Assembly (NCBI GenBank): GCA_003149835.1
Contig: QAMX01000150.1
Span: forward strand, 1-22,416
Direction: 5' to 3'
Length of the DNA: 22,416 nt
Source: Clostridiales bacterium
Lineage (GTDB): Bacteria > Bacillota > Clostridia > Oscillospirales > QAMX01
The position numbers and the translations under genes are program-made. Below the pieces are notes generated by a model. The model was given only the letters and a program-made list of their open reading frames with translations. It made no database searches and was not told where the DNA came from. This document shows, one piece after another, positions 14,308 through 22,053 of the stretch; position 1 is the stretch's first letter, and each line of letters opens with the position of its first letter.

Positions 14308-15660
14308 TTGAAGGGGAATTTTCATTCGGTGACGTTGGATTCCGACCGCTGCAAGGGCTGTATCAACTGTATGAAGCGCTGCCCGACAGAGGCCATCCGC
14401 GTCAGGGACGGAAAGGCGACCATTATATCGGAGCGCTGCATCGACTGCGGCGAATGCATCCGAATCTGCCACAACCGGGCCAAAAAAGCGGTCTGCGATG
14501 ATTTTTCGCAGATCGAAGCATATAAATGGAAGATCGCCATGCCGCCTCCGTCCTTTTACGGGCAGTTTGCGGATATCGACGATATCAATATGATTCTGAC
14601 CGCGTTGAAACGCATCGGCTTTGACGATATCTTCGAGGTGTCGCGCGCGGCCGAGCTGGTCTCGCACCTGACGCGGAAAAATTTTGAAACGGTCAAAAAG
14701 GGCGTGCGCGGCCCTGTCATCAGCTCGGCCTGCTCGGCGATCGTCCGCCTGATTCGCGTCCGCTTTCCGGCGCTCTGCGAAAACGTCCTGCCGGTCAACG
14801 AGCCGTTTCATTTGGCCGCGCAGATGGCAAAGGAAGAGGCGGCCGCCAAAACGGGCCTGCGCCCCGAAGAGATCGGCGTTTTTTTCCTTTCCCCGTGTCC
14901 GGCAAAGGTGACGAGCGCCAAAGCGCCCATCGGCATCGAGCGCTCGCATATCGACGGCGTTTTATCGGTGTCCGACGTCTATATAAAGATGCTGTCGGCG
15001 CTGAAAAAGATTGACGAACCCGAAAATCTCATGCAGTCCGGGATCGTGGGCATTAACTGGGCGACGAGCGGGGGCGAGTGCGCCGGTCTGCTGACGGATA
15101 ACTACCTCTCCGCAGACGGGATCGAAAACGCCATCAAGGTCCTGGAAGAAATTGAGGATGAAAAGCTGAACGACATCGACTTCGTCGAGCTGAACGCCTG
15201 TCCGGGCGGCTGTGTCGGCGGAGTGTTGAACATGGCAAACGCCTTTGTCGCGCGCTCCCGAATCAAAACGCTGCGGAAGTATTTGCCGCTGACGCAGAAT
15301 CGCCTTTCGGGCGAAGACGACGACAAGCGGATGTTCTGGGAGGAAGCGCTGCAATACGAGGCGATCTATAAGCTCGACGACGATATGGGCGCGGCCATGG
15401 AGAAAATGAAAAAGATCAACGACATCGAGCGCTCGCTGCCGGGGCTCGACTGCGGCTCCTGCGGCGCGCCGAGCTGCCGCGCGTTCGCAGAGGATATCGT
15501 CTGCGGCAACGCCGACAAGCGCGACTGCATCATTCGTTTCCGCGAGGATATATCCATGCTCGCCAAGCTCGGCGTGAACCTTTCAACGATCCTGCCCGCA
15601 CCGTTCAGACAAAAAGCGGAGCGGCGGCAAAGCGAGGAGAATGCAAATGACGACACTTGA
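14308..15660 (+). CDS. Group-D-like putative sensory [FeFe]-hydrogenase homologue (HydS-type)
   Basis: A 450-residue protein from a TTG start at 14308, preceded by AGGAGGTGG 5-7 bases away. An in-frame upstream ATG (14245) would add 21 residues across the ribosome site. The N-terminus has two [4Fe-4S] ferredoxin motifs (C15, C18, C21, C25; C44, C47, C50, C54). The centre is a hydrogenase large-subunit domain with all four expected H-cluster cysteines: C142 in SSACSAIV, C197 in LSPCPAK, and C298 and C302 in LNACPGGCVGG. The position before C142, where catalytic enzymes have the proton-relay Cys, is Ala141. The C-terminus has an extra Fe-S motif (DCGSCGAPSC, C382, C385, C390, plus C407). There is no PAS domain. 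This matches what I recall of group D putative sensory hydrogenases such as HydS of Thermoanaerobacter mathranii. It probably senses H2 or redox state rather than making H2 in bulk. Confidence 0.85.
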   Translation: MKGNFHSVTLDSDRCKGCINCMKRCPTEAIRVRDGKATIISERCIDCGECIRICHNRAKKAVCDDFSQIEAYKWKIAMPPPSFYGQFADIDDINMILTALKRIGFDDIFEVSRAAELVSHLTRKNFETVKKGVRGPVISSACSAIVRLIRVRFPALCENVLPVNEPFHLAAQMAKEEAAAKTGLRPEEIGVFFLSPCPAKVTSAKAPIGIERSHIDGVLSVSDVYIKMLSALKKIDEPENLMQSGIVGINWATSGGECAGLLTDNYLSADGIENAIKVLEEIEDEKLNDIDFVELNACPGGCVGGVLNMANAFVARSRIKTLRKYLPLTQNRLSGEDDDKRMFWEEALQYEAIYKLDDDMGAAMEKMKKINDIERSLPGLDCGSCGAPSCRAFAEDIVCGNADKRDCIIRFREDISMLAKLGVNLSTILPAPFRQKAERRQSEENANDDT

Positions 15661-15988
15661 ACTTGCGCGGCGCCTGGGATGGAAAGCAGCCGTGGCGGGC
15701 GAGGTGCGCGAGATCACCGGCGGCTACTGCGGCGATCTGCTCAGCTGGGTCATGGGCCGCGCGCCGCAGGGCTCGGCGTGGATCACGGTGATGACCAACG
15801 TCAACGTCGCCGCCGTCGCCGCGCTGTGCGACGTGGCGTGCGTCGTTCTGGCGCAGGGCGCCGTCCCCGACGAGGCGCTGCGAGCCAGAGCGGAGAGAGA
15901 GGGGATCCCCATCCTGCTAACGGAGAACGACGCGTATACCGCGGCTGTGCGGCTGGCGCAACTGCTCGGCGAAGGGGCGCGGCCATGA
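15647..15988 (+). CDS. DRTGG-domain protein, second copy
   Basis: A 113-residue small protein. The middle (ITGGYCGDLLSWVMGRAPQGSAWITVMTNVNVAAVAALCDVACVVLA) and end (REGIPILLTENDAYTAAVRLAQLL) share the layout of the first DRTGG protein and of similar stand-alone DRTGG proteins in hydrogenase loci. The start is ATG 15647, because AGGAG at 15634-15638 has proper 8-base spacing to it, while the ATG at 15641 is too close. It overlaps the end of the HydS-like gene by 14 bases, and its own stop overlaps the next ATG (ATGA). The run of five genes is thus tightly coupled. Function unknown. Confidence 0.8.
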   Translation: MTTLELARRLGWKAAVAGEVREITGGYCGDLLSWVMGRAPQGSAWITVMTNVNVAAVAALCDVACVVLAQGAVPDEALRARAEREGIPILLTENDAYTAAVRLAQLLGEGARP

Positions 15989-16716
15989 CCGCCTCCCAGC
16001 CGTTCCATTATGATTTCCATATTCATTCCTGTCTGTCGCCGTGCGGCGACGGGGATATGACGCCGAACAACATCGTCAATATGGCGCTGCTGAACGGCCT
16101 GAGCGCCATCGCGCTGACCGATCACAACAGCGTCAAAAACTGCCCCGCCGTCATGGCGGCGGGAAAGGCGGCGGGGCTTCTCGTCGTCCCCGGCATGGAG
16201 CTGACGACGGCCGAGGACATTCACGCGGTCTGTCTGTTTCCGGCTCTTGACGCCGCGCAGGCCTTCGGCCGCTATGTCTATCAAAATCTGCCGGCCATTC
16301 CCAACCGCGCCGATATTTTCGGCGAGCAGCTGGTGATGGACAGGGAAGACAACGTGACGGAAATTGAGGAACGGCTTTTGCTGACCGCGACCTCAATCGG
16401 GCTGGACGCCTTGCCGGCGCTGATTGAAGACTATGACGGAGTCGCTTTCCCGGCGCATATCGACCGGCATTCCAACGGAGCGCTGGCGATTCTGGGCAGC
16501 CTCAGCGAGGATATGGGCTTTTGGCTCGCCGAGGTTTCCAAGCTCGCCTGCAAAGCGGACTATGCCGCGCGTTTTCCGTTTTTTCAGTTCGTCAGCGATT
16601 CGGACGCGCATGAGCTGATCGACATCGCCGAATGCGGCGAGGAAAACGCGCTGCCATCATTCTTTGGGACGGCGGCGGAGATCGTGGAATATTTCAGAAG
16701 CTCATCCAAAAAATAA
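15985..16716 (+). CDS. PHP-domain metal-dependent phosphoesterase-like protein
   Basis: A 243-residue PHP-domain protein. Motif I is DFHIHSCLSPCGDGDM (H12-x-H14). TDHN follows near residue 46, then PGMELTTAEDIHAVCLF, VAFPAHIDRHSNG and SDSDAHEL. These supply the His/Asp/Glu set that binds two or three metals in the PHP fold (polymerase and histidinol phosphatase family). Hydrolysis of a phosphoester or nucleotide is plausible, but the substrate is unknown. PHP proteins of this type recur beside clostridial and Thermotoga hydrogenase genes, so a role in signalling or cofactor turnover for that system is inferred. The ATG at 15985 overlaps the DRTGG stop. The open frame extends further left, but that part is Arg/Gly-rich shadow sequence. 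Confidence 0.9.
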   Translation: MTASQPFHYDFHIHSCLSPCGDGDMTPNNIVNMALLNGLSAIALTDHNSVKNCPAVMAAGKAAGLLVVPGMELTTAEDIHAVCLFPALDAAQAFGRYVYQNLPAIPNRADIFGEQLVMDREDNVTEIEERLLLTATSIGLDALPALIEDYDGVAFPAHIDRHSNGALAILGSLSEDMGFWLAEVSKLACKADYAARFPFFQFVSDSDAHELIDIAECGEENALPSFFGTAAEIVEYFRSSSKK

Positions 16717-16740
16717 TCGATAAATTTATCGATATTTTTT
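16716..16740. promoter_or_regulatory. Perfect 18-bp palindrome with T-run between PHP gene and hydC
   Basis: ATCGATAAATTTATCGAT (16716-16733) is a perfect inverted repeat starting at the last base of the PHP stop codon and followed by ATTTTTT. It could be an AU-rich attenuating terminator (7-bp stem, 4-base loop). Because it sits about 40 bp upstream of the -10 of the hydC promoter, it could also be an operator for a dimeric repressor. It does not match the Rex consensus I know (TTGTTAA-n4-TTAACAA). Confidence 0.6.
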
Positions 16741-16751
16741 GACGAAAACAG

Positions 16752-16780
16752 TAGAAAAAAAAAGAGAACTATGGTATAAT
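16752..16780 (+). promoter_or_regulatory. Internal extended -10 promoter upstream of hydC
   Basis: TAGAAA (16752-16757, 4 of 6 positions), a 17-bp spacer and a perfect TATAAT (16775-16780) with an upstream TG form an extended -10 promoter. It lies about 55 bases before the hydC ATG. It would let the catalytic genes be transcribed separately from the signalling half. Confidence 0.7.
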
Positions 16781-16834
16781 ATGCGATGGTCTGCGGAGCC
16801 TTTTGCCGCGGAATATTTGAGGAGGATTGCAGGA

Positions 16835-17332
16835 ATGAAAAATAGGTTGGAAACAGTCCCGTTTAAGGATTCGCCTGAAAAGCGGGAACAGCTTGAACAG
16901 ATCATTGCCGAATACAAGGATATTCCGGGCGCGCTTGTTCAGGTTCTGAAAAAAGCGCAAGAGGTTTACGGTTATCTTCCGCTTGAAGTGCAGATCACCG
17001 TCGCGGAAGGGCTGGGGATCTCTCTCGAAGAGGTCTACGGCGTCGTGACGTTTTATTCGTTCTTTTCCATCGCGCCGAAAGGCGAGCACAGGATCTCGGT
17101 CTGTCTCGGAACGGCTTGCTACGTCAAGGGCTCCGGCGAAATCTATAAAAAGCTCTGCGACCGGCTCGGCGTCGGCGAGGGCGGCGGCTGTACGCCCGAC
17201 GGCAAATTCTCCATTGACGCCTGCCGCTGCATCGGCGCATGCGGCCTTGCCCCGGTTCTGACGGTCGACGACGAAGTCTATGGCCGCTTGACGGTCGACG
17301 ACGTCGATAAGATTCTCGCAAAATACGCGTAG
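16835..17332 (+). CDS. hydC: HydC, NuoE-like [2Fe-2S] subunit of NAD-linked [FeFe]-hydrogenase
   Basis: A 165-residue NuoE/HydC-family protein. A helical N-terminal half with GALVQVLKKAQEVYGYLP and VYGVVTFYSFF is followed by a thioredoxin-like [2Fe-2S] domain. Ligands are C90 and C95 (CLGTACYVKG) and C132 and C136 (CIGACGLAP). In the HydABC complex it is the smallest core subunit and contacts HydB near the flavin site. Start ATG 16835 has GGAGG 9 bases upstream. An in-frame ATG-less extension to 16739 covers the promoter and is rejected. It is followed by the next ATG after only 3 bases. It has its own promoter at 16752-16780 in addition to read-through from the upstream genes. Confidence 0.94.
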   Translation: MKNRLETVPFKDSPEKREQLEQIIAEYKDIPGALVQVLKKAQEVYGYLPLEVQITVAEGLGISLEEVYGVVTFYSFFSIAPKGEHRISVCLGTACYVKGSGEIYKKLCDRLGVGEGGGCTPDGKFSIDACRCIGACGLAPVLTVDDEVYGRLTVDDVDKILAKYA

Positions 17333-17335
17333 GTT

Positions 17336-17884
17336 ATGATGCAGGAGCTGTCGCTGAACGTTCTGGATATCGTTCAGAATTCGATTTCCGCTAAGGCGAC
17401 GCTGATTGAAGTCGGCGTGTGCTCCGAAACGGAAAAAAGCCTTCTGACCATTACCGTCGCCGACAACGGCTGCGGCATGACGCCGGAGCAGGTGCAAAAT
17501 GTGACGGATCCGTTTTATACATCCAGAAAGACGCGGCGCGTCGGTTTGGGCGTACCGTTTTTCAAAATGGCGGCGGAAATGACGGGCGGCGGCTTTGAAA
17601 TCGTTTCGCAGCCCGGCAGCGGCACGAAGCTGTGCGCAACGTTTCGCACCGACAGCATCGACTGCATGCCGCTCGGAGACATCAACGAGACGGTTTATAC
17701 GCTCGTCACGCTGAATGAACAGATTGATTTTGTCTACACGCGCCGGATCGACGAGCGAATGTTTACATTGGATACGCGCGAGCTGCGCGCGATTCTCGGC
17801 GATATCCCGTTTTCCGAACCGGAAGTCGCCGCGTTCATCCGGGAGTATATCGCATCCAACGCGCCGGCCGAGACAGAGGCGTAA
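17336..17884 (+). CDS. GHKL ATPase of the hydrogenase operon (histidine-kinase-like ATP-binding protein)
   Basis: A 182-residue protein. The HATPase_c part covers about 1-105: LSLNVLDIVQNSISAKAT (N-box, N15), DNGCGM (43-48), TDPFYTSRKTRRVGLGVPFFK (58-77) and GSGTKLCATF. The remaining 75 residues (NETVYTLVTLNEQIDFVYTRRI and a helical tail) have no motif I recognise. It lacks a phospho-acceptor His domain, so it is not a conventional sensor kinase. A gene of this type lies between hydC and hydD in Acetobacterium woodii and related clusters, where as I recall it is named hydE (not the HydE maturase). I left the symbol empty to avoid confusion. A second start codon lies at 17339. Function unknown; regulation or assembly is inferred. 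Confidence 0.87.
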   Translation: MMQELSLNVLDIVQNSISAKATLIEVGVCSETEKSLLTITVADNGCGMTPEQVQNVTDPFYTSRKTRRVGLGVPFFKMAAEMTGGGFEIVSQPGSGTKLCATFRTDSIDCMPLGDINETVYTLVTLNEQIDFVYTRRIDERMFTLDTRELRAILGDIPFSEPEVAAFIREYIASNAPAETEA

Positions 17885-17926
17885 GCAAGCAGCGCCGGCT
17901 GTGATCATGAAATAAGGAGAAGAATT

Positions 17927-18298
17927 ATGAAGTCACTCGACGAACTGAGAGCCATAAAAGAGCAGATGAAAACAAAAATCGGCATCAGAAACGACGATAA
18001 AGCGAAAGTAAGAGTCGTCGTCGGTATGGCGACCTGCGGCATCGCCGCGGGCGCGCGCCCCGTGTTGGCGGCGATCACCGAGGAGATCGGGAAGAGAGGT
18101 CTTACGGACGTGGCGGTTTCGCAGACCGGCTGTATCGGTATCTGCCAGTACGAGCCGATCGTCGAGGTATTCGGCGAAGACGGCGAAAAGGTGACCTACG
18201 TCAAAATGACGCCGGAGAAAGCGCGCCGCGTCGTCGCCGACCATATCGTCAACGGCAACGTCGTCACCGAGTATACCATCGGCGCAAACGTCAAATAA
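17927..18298 (+). CDS. hydD: Small thioredoxin-like [2Fe-2S] ferredoxin-fold protein (HydD-like)
   Basis: A 123-residue protein. A charged N-terminal helix (MKSLDELRAIKEQMKTKI) precedes a NuoE/thioredoxin-like ferredoxin fold with VVVGMATCGIAAGARPVL and SQTGCIGICQYEPIVEV. Only three Cys line up with the usual four [2Fe-2S] ligands: C37, C69 and C73. The position five residues after C37 is Gly42. Proteins of this kind in hydrogenase operons often lack a ligand, so it may not bind a cluster or may bind one incompletely. The AAGGAG site is about 8 bases before the ATG. The operon order hydC - ATPase - this gene - hydB - hydA matches A. woodii, where the corresponding protein is called HydD. The symbol rests on that recalled order. 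Confidence 0.83.
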   Translation: MKSLDELRAIKEQMKTKIGIRNDDKAKVRVVVGMATCGIAAGARPVLAAITEEIGKRGLTDVAVSQTGCIGICQYEPIVEVFGEDGEKVTYVKMTPEKARRVVADHIVNGNVVTEYTIGANVK

Positions 18299-18313
18299 TA
18301 AGGAGGAAAAATT

Positions 18314-20101
18314 ATGTATCGTTCACATGTCCTTGTCTGCGGCGGTACCGGATGTACATCCTCCGGAAGCGCGAAAGTCATCGACGCGCTGGAAGCCGAA
18401 ATCGGTAAAAACGGGCTTACCGACGAGATAAAAGTCATTAAAACGGGCTGCTTCGGTCTGTGCGCCGTCGGCCCGATCATGATCGTCTATCCCGAAGGCA
18501 GCTTCTATTCGGCTGTGACGGCCGAGGATATTCCGGAGATCGTCAGCGAGCACCTTTTAAAGGGCCGCCCCGTCAAGCGCTTGCTGTATAAAGAGACAAT
18601 TGACGAGGATACGATCAAATCGCTGAACCATACGCCGTTTTATCAGAAGCAGAAGCGCGTCGCGCTGCGGAACTGCGGCGTCATTAACCCCGAAAACATC
18701 GACGAGTATATCGCTTATGACGGCTATGAGGCGCTTGCCAAATGCCTGCTCGAATATACGCCGGAGCAGGTCATCCAGATCGTCAAGGATTCCGGCCTTC
18801 GCGGCAGAGGCGGCGGCGGCTTCTCGACCGGTTTGAAATGGCAGCTCGCGGCGGGCAATCACGCCGATCAGAAATACGTCTGCTGCAACGCCGACGAGGG
18901 CGACCCGGGCGCTTTCATGGATCGCTCCGTGCTCGAAGGCGACCCGCACTGCGTGATCGAGGCAATGGCCATCGCCGGCTATGCCATCGGCGCGACGCAG
19001 GGCTATATCTACATCCGCGCGGAATATCCCATCGCTGTCAAGCGTTTGGAAATCGCCATCAATCAGGCGCGTGAATACGGCCTCCTCGGAAAGAACATCT
19101 TCTCCTCGGGCTTCGATTTCGATATTGAGATCCGTCTCGGCGCCGGCGCGTTTGTGTGCGGCGAGGAGACGGCGCTGATGACGTCGATCGAGGGCAAGCG
19201 CGGCGAGCCGCGCCCGCGTCCGCCGTTCCCGGCTCAGAAGGGCCTGTTCGGCAAGCCGACGATCCTGAACAACGTCGAGACTTACGCCAACATCACGCAG
19301 ATCATCCTCAAAGGCCCCGAATGGTTCGCTTCGATGGGCACCGAGAAGAGCAAGGGGACGAAGGTCTTTGCGCTCGGCGGCAAGATCAATAACACCGGCC
19401 TTGTCGAAATCCCGATGGGTACGACGCTGCGCGAGGTCATCGAAGAGATCGGCGGCGGCATCCCCAACGGCAAGAAGTTCAAAGCGGCTCAGACCGGCGG
19501 TCCGTCCGGCGGATGTATCCCGGCGGAGCATTTCGATATCCCCATCGACTACGACAACCTCATCAGCATCGGCTCGATGATGGGTTCGGGCGGTCTGATC
19601 GTCATGGACGAGGACAACTGCATGGTCGATATCGCCAAGTTCTTCCTCGAATTCACCGTGGACGAGTCCTGCGGCAAATGTACGCCGTGCCGTATCGGCA
19701 CCAAGCGCCTGTACGAGATGCTTGACAAGATCACCAAGGGGCAGGGGACGCTGGAAGACCTTGACGAGATGGAAAAGCTCTGCTATTACATCAAGAACAA
19801 CTCCCTCTGCGGCCTCGGGCAGACGGCGCCGAACCCGGTTCTCTCGACGCTCCGGTATTTCCGCGACGAATATGTCGCGCACGTCACAGAGAAGCGCTGC
19901 CCGGCGGGCGTCTGCAAGAAGCTCCTGAGCTATGAAATCATCGCCGAAAAGTGCAAGGGCTGTACGGCCTGCGCCCGGCAGTGCCCGGTCGACGCCATCA
20001 GCGGTACGGTCAAGCAGCCGCACGTCATCGACAAGTCGAAGTGCATCAAGTGCGGCGCATGTATTGAAAAATGCAAGTTCGGCGCCATCGTCAAGAAATA
20101 A
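18314..20101 (+). CDS. hydB: HydB, NuoF-like flavin and NAD(H)-binding subunit of electron-bifurcating [FeFe]-hydrogenase
   Basis: A 595-residue protein. The N-terminal thioredoxin-like [2Fe-2S] domain has C9, C14, C46 and C50. The NuoF core carries GLRGRGGGGFSTG (161-173, FMN/NADH), NADEGDPGAFMDR, GAGAFVCGEETAL and a SLBB region. The [4Fe-4S] site is C453, C456 and C459 with C499. RCPAGVC (529-534) is a conserved Cys pair that may bind zinc. The C-terminus has two ferredoxin [4Fe-4S] motifs (C547, C550, C553, C557; C577, C580, C583, C587). Length and domain order are those of HydB rather than respiratory NuoF. It oxidises NADH at FMN and takes part in electron bifurcation or confurcation with ferredoxin, passing electrons to HydA. 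AAGGAGG lies 8 bases before the ATG; hydA follows after 14 bases. Confidence 0.96.
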   Translation: MYRSHVLVCGGTGCTSSGSAKVIDALEAEIGKNGLTDEIKVIKTGCFGLCAVGPIMIVYPEGSFYSAVTAEDIPEIVSEHLLKGRPVKRLLYKETIDEDTIKSLNHTPFYQKQKRVALRNCGVINPENIDEYIAYDGYEALAKCLLEYTPEQVIQIVKDSGLRGRGGGGFSTGLKWQLAAGNHADQKYVCCNADEGDPGAFMDRSVLEGDPHCVIEAMAIAGYAIGATQGYIYIRAEYPIAVKRLEIAINQAREYGLLGKNIFSSGFDFDIEIRLGAGAFVCGEETALMTSIEGKRGEPRPRPPFPAQKGLFGKPTILNNVETYANITQIILKGPEWFASMGTEKSKGTKVFALGGKINNTGLVEIPMGTTLREVIEEIGGGIPNGKKFKAAQTGGPSGGCIPAEHFDIPIDYDNLISIGSMMGSGGLIVMDEDNCMVDIAKFFLEFTVDESCGKCTPCRIGTKRLYEMLDKITKGQGTLEDLDEMEKLCYYIKNNSLCGLGQTAPNPVLSTLRYFRDEYVAHVTEKRCPAGVCKKLLSYEIIAEKCKGCTACARQCPVDAISGTVKQPHVIDKSKCIKCGACIEKCKFGAIVKK

Positions 20102-20115
20102 GGAGGAGCGGAACA

Positions 20116-21864
20116 ATGGATCATGTCAACGTAAAAATCAACGGCAGGGATTATTCGGTTCCCAAGGGAATCACGATTCTGGAAGCCGCCCATATGGTCG
20201 GTATCGAGATTCCTACCCTCTGTTATTTGAAAGATATCAATGAAATCGGCGCCTGTCGTATCTGTGTCGTCGAGGTAAAGGGCGCGCGCAGTCTTGTCGC
20301 GGCCTGCGTCTATCCGATCGAACGCGACGGGACGGAAATCCTGACCAACAGCCCCGCCGTCATCGAATCCCGCCGCACGACATTGGAGCTGATTCTCTCG
20401 ACGCATAAGAGAAACTGCCTCTCCTGCGTGCGCAGCGGAAACTGCGAATTGCAGCAGCTCTGCCGCGACTACGGCGTCGAAAATGAAACGCACTTTGAAG
20501 GCGTCAAAAACGAATACGAGATCGACGATTCCGCGCCGCATATGTACCGCGACAACGGCAAGTGCATTCTCTGCCGCCGCTGCGTCGCCGTATGCGACAA
20601 GATCCAGTCGGTCGCGGTCATCGGCGCCAATGAGCGCGGCTTTAAGACCCACATCGGTTCCGCTTTCGAGGCGGGGCTCGGCGAGGTTCCGTGTGTTTCC
20701 TGCGGCCAGTGTATCGCGGTGTGTCCGACGGGCGCGCTGTCCGAGCGCGACGACACCCAAAAGGTGCTCGACGCGCTGAACGACCCGCAGAAGCACGTCG
20801 TCGTGCAGACCGCACCGTCGGTCAGAGTCGGTCTCGGCGACGAGTTCGGTATGCCGATCGGCTCCATTGTTACGGGTAAAATGGTCGCGGCGCTGAAAAT
20901 GCTCGGCTTTGACGGCGTGTTCGACACCAACTTCTCCGCCGACCTGACGATTATGGAAGAAGCGACGGAGTTCCTCGACCGCTATACCAAGAAAGAAAAT
21001 CTGCCGCTGATCACCTCGTGCTCGCCCGGCTGGATTAAGTTTGCCGAGCACTACTATCCCGATATGATTCCGCATATTTCAAGCTGCAAATCCCCGCAGG
21101 GCATGTTCGGCGCCGTCGCCAAGACGTATTACGCCGAGAAGATGGGCATCGACCCCAAGGACATCTTTGTCGTCAGCGTCATGCCGTGCACGGCGAAAAA
21201 GTTTGAAGCGCAGCGCATGGATCATACCGCCGTCAAGGGACTGGCCGATATCGACGTCGTTCTGACGACGAGAGAGCTTGCGCGCCTGATCAAGCGGCAG
21301 GGGATTCTCTTCACGCAGCTGCCCGACGCGGAATTTGACGCTCCGTTTGGCCTCGGAAGCGGCGCGGGAACGATCTTCGGCGCGACCGGCGGTGTGATGG
21401 AAGCGGCTCTGAGAACCGCCGCAGAGGTCGTCACCGGTCAGCCTCTGGAAAAGCTGGACTTTGAAGAAGTCCGCGGTACGGACGGGATCAAGGAAGCGAC
21501 GTATACCCTCGCCGGCAACGAGATCAAGGTCGCCGTGGCCTCGGGTCTCGCCAACGCGAGAAAGGTTTTGGAGCTCGTCCGTTCCGGAGAAAAGAACTAC
21601 GATTTCATCGAGATCATGGCTTGCCCGGGCGGATGCGTCAACGGCGGCGGTCAGCCGATTCATTCCGGCGCCTATCGGAACTTTAACGATATCCGCGCCA
21701 TCCGTGCCGCGGCGCTCTATGAGGACGATAAGAATCTGCCGGTCCGCAAATCGCATGAGAACCCCGATATCAAACGGATCTACGACGAATACCTCGGCAA
21801 GCCGGGCAGCCACAAGGCTCACGAGATCCTGCATACCGGCTTTACCCCGCGTCCCAAGTACTAA
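20116..21864 (+). CDS. hydA: HydA, catalytic subunit of the NAD/ferredoxin-linked [FeFe]-hydrogenase (A3-type)
   Basis: A 582-residue enzyme reducing protons to H2 at the H-cluster. The N-terminal [2Fe-2S] domain has C36, C47, C50 and C64. The His-ligated [4Fe-4S] cluster has H97, C101, C104 and C110. Two ferredoxin motifs follow (C150, C153, C156, C160; C193, C196, C199, C203). The H domain has L1 TSCSPGW (300-306), L2 MPCTAKKFE (356-364) and L3 EIMACPGGCVNGGGQP (499-514). L1 carries Ser303 where textbook enzymes have the second Cys of TSCCP, and C324 in SSCKSPQ is an additional Cys nearby. The start at 20116 has AGGAGGAG 7 bases upstream; a further in-frame ATG at 20071 lies inside hydB and is rejected. 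This is the last gene of the operon. Maturation proteins must be encoded elsewhere. Confidence 0.95.
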   Translation: MDHVNVKINGRDYSVPKGITILEAAHMVGIEIPTLCYLKDINEIGACRICVVEVKGARSLVAACVYPIERDGTEILTNSPAVIESRRTTLELILSTHKRNCLSCVRSGNCELQQLCRDYGVENETHFEGVKNEYEIDDSAPHMYRDNGKCILCRRCVAVCDKIQSVAVIGANERGFKTHIGSAFEAGLGEVPCVSCGQCIAVCPTGALSERDDTQKVLDALNDPQKHVVVQTAPSVRVGLGDEFGMPIGSIVTGKMVAALKMLGFDGVFDTNFSADLTIMEEATEFLDRYTKKENLPLITSCSPGWIKFAEHYYPDMIPHISSCKSPQGMFGAVAKTYYAEKMGIDPKDIFVVSVMPCTAKKFEAQRMDHTAVKGLADIDVVLTTRELARLIKRQGILFTQLPDAEFDAPFGLGSGAGTIFGATGGVMEAALRTAAEVVTGQPLEKLDFEEVRGTDGIKEATYTLAGNEIKVAVASGLANARKVLELVRSGEKNYDFIEIMACPGGCVNGGGQPIHSGAYRNFNDIRAIRAAALYEDDKNLPVRKSHENPDIKRIYDEYLGKPGSHKAHEILHTGFTPRPKY

Positions 21865-21877
21865 TTTATAAACGACC

Positions 21878-21927
21878 AAAAAGTCTGCTGAAAACCGTTA
21901 TACGGTTTTCAGCAGACTTTTTGTCTT
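21878..21927. terminator. Very strong intrinsic terminator ending the hydrogenase operon
   Basis: A perfect 20-bp stem pairs 21878-21897 with 21903-21922 (core GTCTGCTGAAAACC / GGTTTTCAGCAGAC) around a TTATA loop. The stem is flanked by A-rich and T-rich ends, so it can act in both directions. Confidence 0.92.
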
Positions 21928-22053
21928 CGGACTGTATTTTACATTAGGATGGGTTTAAAAGAGAACGATATCCGGCGATCATGATATATTTCCCCTGCAA
22001 TGAATCTCGCTCAAAGCATAGGAATACACAAATGAATAAGATGGTTGGCTGAG

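Noticed and set aside
16716..16733. Rex operator
   Set aside because: The palindrome lacks the TTGTTAA half-site; it was kept only as an unassigned palindrome.
18557..20116. Minus-strand open frame of 519 codons opposite hydB
   Set aside because: hydB is certain from its cofactor motifs; the opposite frame is a mirror of its codon pattern. The same holds for the long frames opposite spoIVA, hydA and hydC.
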